Assembly: GCA_003024785.1 (NCBI GenBank) | Contig: PUQB01000067.1 | Span: forward strand, 586,468 to 650,467 | Length of the DNA stretch: 64,000 bases | Origin: Selaginella tamariscina | Taxonomy: Eukaryota; Streptophyta; Lycopodiopsida; Selaginellales; Selaginellaceae | Direction of reading: 5' to 3' | Shown here: positions 22,058 to 31,640 of the stretch, one piece after another | Layout: the number at the start of each line of letters is the position of its first letter | Position numbering within the stretch: position 1 is the stretch's first letter | Position numbers and translations under genes: made by a program | Notes under the pieces: generated by a model | Seen by the model: the letters and a program-made list of their open reading frames with translations, nothing else | What the model was told of the DNA's origin: nothing | The model's database searches: none

Positions 22058-22895
22058 CTAAACCCTGTCTGAGACGGAGAAGGTTTACAAAATACCAATG
22101 GAGGGAACTGAGAAGGGTGGTGGGATTAATTTCACCATCCCTTACATGGTGGGCGGGATTAATCCCGCCGCGTACGCATGCCCTGCGCGGAATCGGGCGG
22201 GATTTATCCCGCCGCCATTGGCCTGCCTGAAGGGCCTAGGCGGCGGGATTAATCCCGCAAGATTTCGCACAGGGCATTGGCGTTCGGCGGGATTAATCCC
22301 GCCGACTAAGGCCCGAGTGAAGGGCCTGGGAGGCGGGATTAATCCCGCCGGACGCCAATTCCCTGCGGGAATCGGGCGGGATTATCCCGCCGCCATTGGC
22401 CTGCTGAAGTGCCTAGGCGGCGGGATTAATCCCGCCCGATTCCGCGCAGGGAATTGGCGTCCGGCGGGATTAATCCCGCCGCATAGGGACCGAGTGAAGG
22501 CCCTGGGCGGCGGGATTAATCCCGCCGAGTCTTCAATGCCTGTTGGAGGAATGAATCCCGCCACCCTTCCTTTTTCTCCATTGGTGAGTCGGACCAATCC
22601 CAAACGTTTCTGTCTGAGACGTAGAAGGTTTACAACATACCAATGGAGGACTGGGAAGGGTGGGGAATTCATTTAACCATCCCTTACATGGTGGGCGAGA
22701 TTAATCCCGCCCCTTTCTGGAGTCACTGAAGGGGTGTGAGAAATAAATCCTGCCCAGTTCTCTCTGAGACCGAGAAGGGTGGCAAGATTAATTCCGCACT
22801 CCCGTTCAAGGCCTCCAGAAAGGTGGCGAGATTAATCCCGCCCACTCTTTCAGGAGGCATTGAAGGGGTGGCGAGATTAATCCCGCCGCACCTTC
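22058..22895. repeat. Palindrome array 3, with mirrored spacers
   Basis: Roughly fourteen palindromes of the same family, the cleanest in the window (for example 22152-22169), spaced 40-80 bp. Spacers are not random: the sequence GACGCCAATTCCCTGCG... before one palindrome appears as its reverse complement after the next but one, and a second spacer type (GCCATTGGCCTGC...GGGCCT) alternates with it. A ~100-bp segment (CTGTCTGAGACGGAGAAGG onward, 22064) recurs at 22606. Open frames of up to 190 codons cross it, but they only translate the repeat. The array lies just upstream of the ParB-like gene. Confidence 0.9.
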
Positions 22896-22999
22896 CATGT
22901 GAATATATATGTGTATTAGTATATATAAGTTGCATATCTCATTTTATTTACTTTTCATCTTATCATAATATTTCGAGTAAAAGCTAGGAATCTATGTAA

Positions 23000-23086
23000 A
23001 ACTGTCCAGAGCTCACATTTGTGGTGGTTCTAAAACGAAATGTTATCTTTCTTTTGCACTAACACAAATGTGAGCTTCGGACAGTT
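23000..23086. ncRNA. Small RNA-like hairpin or tiny foldback
   Basis: Arms 23000-23023 and 23063-23086 pair over 24 bp with two adjacent mismatches; the right arm reads CACAAATGTGAGCTTCGG then ACAGTT. The loop is about 39 nt. Size and near-perfect pairing fit a plant microRNA precursor, or equally a minute foldback element. It lies between palindrome array 3 and the first coding exon of the ParB-like gene, so it may be in that gene's leader or first intron. Confidence 0.35.
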
Positions 23087-23188
23087 AATTACGTCTACTT
23101 CTCTCTGTGTATTATTTTTGTATATTCGGGTTTATACAAGTGTGTGTGCGTTTTTATATAATTTATTTTATAGTGTATTATTTTGCAG

Positions 23189-26100
23189 AAGGACGATTTG
23201 ATCAAACAAGGAGATCGAGTCATTAGTATGGAGTCGTCGTCAAATTCTGGGTAAGAATTAAAATAAAATCTGTTATACTCGGATACTTGAACTAATCATT
23301 TTTGTATTCAGATGTGGAATTGAGGTGACATTAAAGACAAGAGCAGGAGAAGAGATGGGCAGGGGGATTCTGGAATCAACTTGGCCATATTTTAAGATAA
23401 ATGGGAAGCGCATTGGAGCAACCATGGCTGCTGTCAAATTAACCTCTGTCACATCTCATGGACAAGCAAAACAATGGAAAGTAGATTCGCTAGTCAAGCA
23501 CCCGAAAGCAGGCTGCGAACCCAGATTGGACGATGCTCGACAGATATGCCTTGTTCCATCCAATGTCACGTTCTCGGATCCAGAGGTCGTCAGTTACAAC
23601 ATTAATCTCGGGTGGTTTTGTCGACTTGTGGATAATGACGTTCACGTGTTCACTAATGATGTTGACCTTGGAGTTCTTCTTCAACTCAACGAATCTATGG
23701 AGGGGATCCATCTGGATGTCTACTTCGAAGATCTTCAGACTCATCGAGTAGGTGTATTGTCAGGAGATATTGCTTCACAATACAGAAAATCAGCAAGTGG
23801 AGCAATCTTCCCTCTTCACATTGAAGAAGAACACAGCGACATCATAAGGGATTGAGAAGGTGGCTCGGTCTCAGGTTCTCTACAGATCACGTTCAATTTG
23901 CTTAGGAAGCTTCGGGAGCTGGAGAGTGTGCCGAGAACACTAGAACAGCTGCAGTCGGGGATCACACATGTTGATTCGGATCGCAAAAGAAAATCATCAA
24001 TCGTTTTGTCAGCTGCACCTGTGGCATCTCATGCTGCAATAAGTCACAAGGAAATGATGTTGGATGATAAGATTTATCCTTGTAGGGTTAAATATTGCAG
24101 CGTCAACCCAAACTTCAATTACAGGCCACTCAACCAGGAACGTGTAGCTGAGCTCATGGAGAAGATGAAGGACGACAATTCTTATACCGTTCCACATAAT
24201 GCTGTTTTGTGTCCATACTATGAAAGAAGGAAGGGTGCTGACAAAGTCTGGATCACAACACCAGAACAACTCATGAAGATTCAGACGGAGAATAAAAGAT
24301 CTATCAAGTACTACATCATTAGTGGCCAGCACACAATAACGGCAGCCCAACGACTTCTCGAGAACACAACAAAGGAACGATGGCAACAAAACTTTCCGAG
24401 CATACCCGTGAGAAGCTGACAAAAAGATCGGCGTTTTTAGCTAAGCCGAATCTCACAATCGAGCAGTACCATAAGTTATCGGCGGAATGGGACGCTGCCG
24501 ACACCAACCACTACAACAGCAAAATATGGGAGAAGTTTAAACACACGCGAGCCGTGTGGGAATCTCTTCAGCGACCACAAAGAGCTACCGCAGGGAATAC
24601 ACAATCTGCGGAATACCGGGTAAGCAAATTGTTTGGGCGGGATTTATCTCGCCGGTATATTAATCTGTCTTTTTCCTCAGAGAGTTGAAGAAATTGCAGC
24701 AGTTGATTTTGCCCAGGTGGGCGGGAAGGAAACATCATTTCTGATGATGTTGATTTCTTGCCCCGAAGATAGGATCTTTGCCAAATGGTTGGGGATTATG
24801 GAATCCTTTTCAAAAGGAACACTGAAGAAGAAGCAGACAAGTGAAGGGGAGCCCTCAGAAAAGTCTGCAAAGAAACCCAGTAAGACGCCGAAGGCTAAGT
24901 CTGTTCAATCTACAAAGGATGTAGACAACGATTTCAAGCTCACATGGTTGAAGCCTTTAAATGGAACAACGATGGAGGAGATGGAAGTCTTGGCTGATTT
25001 GGTGATCGATGGCAAACTACAAATTAATAACAGCAGCCCAACCTCTCCTTTTCATCTCAAGGCAATGGAGTTGAAGACGGTCAGGCATTTCAAGGAGTGG
25101 TTGGGAATACACTGCCACAAACTGGGTTGGACCTCGACTTCAACATATGAAGAGGTTAGCAAATATTTGCATGTGACGAACGATGATATGCTTGTCGAAT
25201 GGGTGAACCAATCGGAAGATCTAGGCAAGAATCTATTGCACGCCAACGCCAAAAAGGAGAACATTGGGATGACGCCTTCTCTTATGGCAGTCCTTCAGCA
25301 GCGGAGAACCGAATTGAACCTTATAAAGGAGGATGCTACGAATCACGACAAGCCCTACAGATGTTTGTTGTTAGATTCGGAGACTTTATGGGGTAACATC
25401 ACTGCTTGTAGGAAACCGTTTCAATTGTTCGTGATGGATCGGCGGGTGTCAAAAAATCTTTCGACAGATAGGGCACTAGAGGATCTGGTGGAGAAACTTA
25501 GCCGTGCAAGCATATACATAGAAGGTATTTATTATTGAATTCATGCTTGCGCTCTTCACTGATACCTACTTTTTCAGGTATTTATTTCTTGATTCTTGCT
25601 CATGTCACCGATACTTTTGCCTTCGCCTTCGCCAAGAAGAATAGACATCGTTGGACAGGATTTTATATGAACGATGCTAATCCCAAGTGCATTGATACTG
25701 TTGTTCACTTGGTTGTTAGGAATGCGCCAAACAATTTCAAGCTTCCAAATGACTGGCCAGGCATCTGTTTGCACTCCAACGGCCCTGAACCTCCATCCGA
25801 TACACCGATAGGTATGAGTGACGTATTCGGCAATGTACGTTATCCAAACATTACAAGTCAAGCGGCACGGAGCATCGTCAACTTGATCAGGGGTCCTCAC
25901 AGTGATGCGTGGGTTTTTGACTACTGCACTAGGGGGTCCGTCTTGAAGGAGTGTTACCTTCGGCATACATGTGTGTTTGCCGTTGAGAAGGATAAGACCA
26001 TGGTTGAGGACCTGAACAAGTGGATAGATTGGGTCTCAACTGAGTACCCCAACGATTCCATAAAGGCGTATTTGAGAAAGTTCCCTCCAGATAAGTGCGA

Positions 26101-26323
26101 TAGCTCTGAAGGTGAATCTGGTTCAATCTCGGAGTCTGAGAACGAACATCAATCAGATATTAGACCGGAAGTTATCTCGAGGAGTACAGAACATTCGCAC
26201 ACTCCAGGACCCATGGAAACATCAATAGAAGATGCAGAAGATCTTGAACCATCTCACAAGCGGCTTAGACCTTCTTCGCCTCACTCAGAAGGTAATAGCG
26301 AAGAAGAATTGATAATGAATTGA
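23189..26323 (+). CDS. Large protein with ParB-like domain and degenerate methyltransferase-like C-terminus
   Basis: Proposed exons: 23189-23250 (ATG at 23228; the frame is open up to the splice acceptor, so an earlier start is possible), 23312-24619, 24681-25524, 25578-26323. Splice sites are GT-AG and phases agree, giving about 970 codons. Residues ~260-385 look like a ParB/sulfiredoxin-fold domain: R-P-L-N-Q-E-R-V-A-E-L-M-E-K-M-K, then Y-Y-I-I-S-G-Q-H-T-I-T-A-A-Q-R-L-L (SGQHT at 24321-24335) and I-P-V. A lysine-rich linker follows near 24825-24905. Near residue 835, W-V-F-D-Y-C-T-R-G-S-V-L...F-A-V-E-K-D resembles the SAM-binding motif of amino-methyltransferases, but the catalytic motif is not recognisable. 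The tail is acidic and serine-rich. An in-frame TGA at 23853 and a one-base frameshift near 24410 break the frame: a pseudogene or sequence errors. The first ~200 residues are unrecognised. Confidence 0.6.
24636..24653. repeat. Single array-type palindrome inside an intron of the ParB-like gene
   Basis: GGCGGGATTTATCTCGCC sits in the 61-bp intron 24620-24680. It differs from the consensus palindrome at two positions. No other host-type intron in the window has one. Confidence 0.8.
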
Positions 26324-26434
26324 TAGAGTGATGAATAGTTGTAAATGAGTGTAACATAAGGCATTTTTGTATATTTCTTTTATATTTGTACAGAAAATAA
26401 ATTCTCAAGGATTAATGAAGCTTTTAGTTCAAAC

Positions 26435-27758
26435 ATGGGTCACACATTAACAAGGTAAATAATATACCTTGATAATTTTAAGGTCAGCTAATTATCATTT
26501 TGCAGATGTAATGAAATAATTGAGAACATGGATTTTCAGCATTGCCATGAGGTAAGAGAGGGGTTTGGCGACAATTTCTTGTGCCACATGTCAGAATGAC
26601 AGAGTTCATGCAGGAAATGGATAATAATGCAGCTCAAAACATCGTTACCATGGGGGCCACTTCAGTTTTTGCATCATCATTTTTATTGGCTTCAGTTCCG
26701 AAATCAATTTCTTCAGCGCATGCAATATCTGAATCTTGTAAGGATGATGTACAATTAAATGATGAAGGGATAGTGGCAACGGATAAATGTGAAAGGGAGC
26801 AAACAAGTGATTTGCAAAGTATTCAAGAGGCAACGCTATCTCATGTTACTCATGGCCATATTGTGTTGTTGGATGTCAATGGTGTTCTGCTTCATCGACA
26901 AAGGCCCGAGGATAGAAAAACAGAAATCAAACAAGGAGATTTCATTCCTTGTCATGGTAAATTTCGATATGATATTATTTTTCGTCCAGGGTTGGATCGT
27001 CTCTTTCAAAAGCTTAAGGAGATGGGTGCGCTTGTGGGGATTTGGTCATGCATGCAGATTCATAACTTAACACCGCTGTTGAGTTTACTTAAGAAACATT
27101 GTAGTGTTGCAGAAGAGGTGATTCGTAAAGATTGGATTTTTGACCAGCGAATGTGTCATAAACCTCTCGAATTTCACAATATAAGAAAGGAAAGCAAGCC
27201 ATACTTCTTCAAGAATGAAAGAATAATTGGGACTCATGGGGAGATCAGTCGCTTAAGGATAACGAAGAATGCACATATCTTAGTAGTAGACGACTCTCCT
27301 CAGAAGGCTATGCTCAACCAAAACATTGCTTGTATTCATCCAATCACTTTCGATCCATATTCTGATACGATATCATGGATGAGCTAGTGAACTACTTGGA
27401 TACGTGCCTCAGAAAGAAGAATCTCGAAAATTTTTGTGAGCAGTATCCACCGTATCATACATTTCCTGAAGCTTTTCTTTCTCGTGATATTGAATTTTAT
27501 AAAATGAAGGATAGCAACCGGGCGCTTTATAATATTATTCTTAAGGAACGTCAGTTTTTAGATGAGCCTTTATGCAGACCTTCTCTTATCACATCTTATG
27601 TATTAACAAGGATGGCAACTCCCAATTGCATTCGTGAGAGTGTTAAGTGGTGGCAACAACATCAAGATATTGACCAAAATGATTTGATTAATCCGGAGAG
27701 TGATGATTTAGACAAAATGAAAAGATTTCTTTGTATGATAGAAAGAAAGTATTTATAA
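26435..27758 (+). CDS. FCP1/SCP-like HAD-family phosphatase domain protein
   Basis: Proposed exons: 26435-26454, 26506-26551 and 26614-27758; phases agree (20 + 46 nt = 22 codons). A simpler start is the ATG at 26596. The domain begins V-L-L-D-V-N-G-V-L-L near 26863-26892 (HAD motif I), followed by F-R-P-G-L-D-R-L-F, G-I-W-S-C-M (motif II region) and V-V-D-D-S-P (27291-27308, motif IV). FCP1/SCP enzymes dephosphorylate serine in proteins such as the RNA polymerase II tail. Here the second aspartate of DxDx(T/V) is asparagine (26878), which should weaken or abolish that activity. A one-base shift near 27370 is needed to pass into the C-terminal part (27375-27758), the usual end of the domain. 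It lies 112 bp downstream of the ParB-like gene on the same strand. Confidence 0.65.
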
Positions 27759-28039
27759 AAAATTAACATGTTGATAAGAAAATGATTTCATTTGTAATTA
27801 TGTTTGATAGTATTTCTTCATTATTGTAAACTATTTTTAGAATAATATGAATATTCTAAGATATTTTAGGAATATTCCTTACTAAGTAAGGTTATTGAAG
27901 GATTAATTAATTAATTAATTAATATTTAAGGCTTAATTACATATTAATTAAATGATTAATTAATAATTAAAACTTAAGTATTAATTAGTAATTTATTTTA
28001 TATTCCCATTTTCACGTATCATGCCCACTTTAGTTACAA
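27759..28039. other. AT-rich intergenic stretch
   Basis: TTAATTAA-rich, no gene. 28021-28046 (ATGCCCACTTTAGTTACAAC then GTGCAT) nearly repeats the inner edge sequence of the large inverted duplication (24 of 26 bases). Confidence 0.6.
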
Positions 28040-28237
28040 CGTGCATATATATATTAAAATGTCAGATCCATTAAGCTACAAAAACCCTGCTTATATACAG
28101 GAGACCTCCTGCCACGTGGCACACATGCGACATGTGGCACTGACACATGGGCTAGATCACCACCCATGTGTCACTATGCATGTGTGTATATACACATGCG
28201 TACATACATTACGTTACATAATATACAGTATCTTACA
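28040..28237 (-). mobile_element. Solo LTR of the short-LTR gypsy family
   Basis: It matches the 205-bp LTRs at 56149 and 59836: GCTACAAAAACCCTGCTTAT, then ACACATGCGACATGTGGC, and the end CAGTATCTTACA. The left end (about 28040) is eroded. No internal region is attached. Confidence 0.8.
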
Positions 28238-31200
28238 TGTTGAGATTATTTATTTTAATTTAATTTATATTTGCCTTAATATTTTATAGATTCCTATTTT
28301 ATTTATAACCACCAAAACCTGTTCAACAAAGATTTATGTAAATCTTATTTTAAATTCATGGAAAATATCTTAAAACTCACTCTAAGCTTTCTAAGTTACT
28401 TTTGTTTATTTATAAATCGTCAAAAAATATTTAAGATATAAAATAAAAACTATTTTAAATATATAAATATTTACTTTTTAATATTATTTAGTACTGAAAT
28501 GAAAAACTTTATTTATAGTCACCCTTTTACACAATCATATCTACAATAGTATAATTTATATGTATTATGTATAAATATGTACATCCCTTCCTATGTGTAT
28601 ATATTGTACATTTTATAATCTCATATCTACATTTGTAAAAAATAAAATTATGAGATTCAAATTTTTAACCTAAGTTGTTCAAAGTAAACCCAAAATCTAC
28701 TTATTAAAGTTATAAATGATTAAAGTTTTTACAACAATAATAATAATGATCTCTATATCTAATATGTGACTGTGATTTTAAATAATACTTTTAATACTTT
28801 TATATATCTAACATTAAATTTAGTTAGGCATAATTAAAGTCGGTACAAAATTTAAATAAACTTCCAAATCATAGTGACTTCAAAACACCATGCATTTAGT
28901 TTGACATATTTGTGTGATAATTTATGTAGAAGAAACTTAACTTATGTCTAAAGCATCTTTCAATTCCAATGCCTAGAATATGCTAGTATCTGTGGTTAAT
29001 AGCTTATGAAGAAGAATATGTATGTGTATATATATATGAACGGGTTACTTTGTTAAGTTCTTCCTGAATGCATATTTATCTCTATGTACATACACATACG
29101 TACCAACACTTTTATATCCTGATCTTAGTTTACTTTAATTGTGATTTTTTTAAAAATATTATTAATATAAGATTTAACTTACTATATATATTAAGGTGGA
29201 ATAATGTGACGTTAAAACCAAAATAGGTTATGGCAAAATAAAATAATAAATTCAACTTATTTCACCGGAAATCCATTGCAATGTGATTTTAATACATTTT
29301 AATATACAATATGTTGATATATAATATAAATATTTAAATTAAAGTATATGTAAAAGTAGACACAAGGTGTAATGTGTGATATGCATGTATAAATATTAAT
29401 TCATTAATATAATATTTAAAATATAAAAAATAAAAAATCATGTTAAATACTTATATATATGTGTGTGTAACAATTCCTCACTTAAATAGTTAACAAAGTA
29501 CTGTCGACTTAAAATTCATGCACACACTGCATTTCATATATGTATGTGATTTTTGCATGTATAAATGCATACATGTATAATGTACATATATTCTATACGA
29601 CATCGTGCAGCTTTACTCACAAATACATGTGTTTAAGCACTTTGGACTTTCTGAATGTTGACGTAGAAAGCTGTAGTTTTTCGCATGTAAAGTCAATATC
29701 GAGTAATAATCTTTAATTAATTAATTAAAACATTTTTAGGCAAATGATAGTGCTACATGAGGTTTTTGTTTTAATTTTTATATTAAAACTGTGCATATAT
29801 ATGTGTGTGTGTGTGTTGTTGTGTGTATATTAGTATATTATATAGCTTTTAATTTGGATATTAACCTAATTCCTAAATTTAATTTAAGTTTAACGGTGGA
29901 GGTTAATTATTTCTAACCGTTGGTGTCCTCTAATTTTAAAATTGACAGTGGAGATTAAATTATTTATAACCATTAGAAAATGAAGATCAAATTGTTTACA
30001 TCCATTGACATGCTCACTTAATAATTTTATAATTATTTTAAAATATAAAATTTAATATTCATATATATCTTATATAATAAGTTTATTATGTGTATATGCT
30101 CCATGAACAATTAATTATAAATCTTTTTAACAGGTATCTTAATTTTCATTTAATAATTATGTTAATTCATTTAATGATTATCTTAAATTCACTAAGTTAA
30201 TTTTAAACTTATTAAATTAAAAATAATAATTGAATTAATGGTTAAGTTAAGAATAATAATTGAGTAATTTAGAGATAAATCATTAGTTAAAGATAATAAT
30301 TAATTTAAAAATTCATCCACGTGGTGTGTATATTACAACGTTGATCCAAAAGAGTTTAAGTCTCCTAATTTACAATTGGTAATAATTAAGTTAAAGGTTT
30401 AGTTTAAAAATAAATTCAATTCAAAAATAATAATTAAATTAAAGGTTTAATTTAAGAATAAAATTGACATATTAAAGATAATAACTAAGTTAAAATTCAT
30501 TAAATACATGCATTGGTAAACTTAGGAAGCTGAGATAAATTCATCATGTTAAGAATAATAGTTACATTAAGACTTCAGCTTAGGAATAAAACTTATTGGG
30601 ATTAAAATAATAATTATAAGAGGCATATGTAGTAGTGCATATATACATATATATTTTCATATAACTCCTGAATGAATGCATTGGTAAGAAGGTTGACAGC
30701 AGGTCACAAGTTCACACACACACACACATCATACACGTTGTTAGCCCGTAAATATTTTCCATATATTTGAATGAAACACTGAGTTATGATTGTTGTTAGG
30801 TATATACTTTAATACATAATATATATGATTTTATTATTTTTTTCATTATCATTTATTCTTATCCATTTATGATATCCTATAAATAAAGACACTATAATGT
30901 GTACAGCAATGAGTTGTGTCTGATCGTTTCTGCATGTTTTTATGTTACATATATATTATAGATACAAGCACGCGCGCACGCGCGCACACCATATATAGAG
31001 AGAGAAAACCGTTGCATATAATATATAAACGAGCACACATATGAAGATGTGTGTGTGAATCTGCTAATTGTAAACCTGTGTATATTTTCATGGTATATAT
31101 TTGTTTATTTTTGATTATTTTCCAGGAAGCATCTAAACCGTTTCCGTTGGCATTCACACCTGAAATGTTAAATTCACTCTCTCGCTCGCTTGCCCCAATC

Positions 31201-31640
31201 TCTTTCAAATGACATTGTATATGCATATAAATATTTATAGATGTATATGAGAGACGTGTGGTGGAGTATATATATATGAATAATATTTAATTGTCATTTG
31301 TATTTGATGTAAATGGGGTATTTAATGTTAAATAAGCTACTTATTTTGGAATAGAGGTGCTTTGTTTAAGATTTAGTATTATATATTTTTAATATATAAT
31401 TAGTCTTTTATAAGAGGCTAAATGATTACTAAAAAATTAAAAGAAGTTTATACTCAATTGTTATTTAATTAAGTTCATTTTGTATTTAATATGAAAGATG
31501 TTATTTAGAGAGTCAAATTTTAAAAAAAATACTTAGAAATTCTAATTTATTTACTTAGGAATAATATGGTTTAATAATACCAATAATAATAAATCTTATT
31601 ATTTACCACCGAAACTTAAGGAGTTATAATATTATATTGT
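28238..31640 (+). repeat. Copy of a dispersed AT-rich repeat family (unit 1)
   Basis: No gene. Blocks that recur elsewhere, in order: GTTCAAAGTAAACCC (28678; also 47707), CTTCCAAAT...GACTTCA (28861; also 47884), CACTTAAAT...ACAAAGTACT (29478; also 36276 and inverted near 45070), CTGTAG...AATAATCTTTAATTAATTAA (29670-29720; also 36480, 46990, 48150 and inverted near 44880 and 46430), GCATTGGTAAGAAGGTTGAC (30679; inverted near 44650) and CCAGGAAGCATCTAAACCG (31123; also 48703). Several microsatellites lie inside. Confidence 0.6.

Noticed and set aside
21394..22098. A 234-codon ORF on the minus strand
   Set aside because: It is almost entirely the run of N.
22098..22676. A 192-codon open frame rich in G-G-I-N-P-A and A-G-L-I-P-P repeats, and similar frames in arrays 1 and 2
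   Set aside because: It is only the translation of the 18-bp palindromes, open on both strands because the palindrome has no stop in two frames; spacers show no protein-like conservation.
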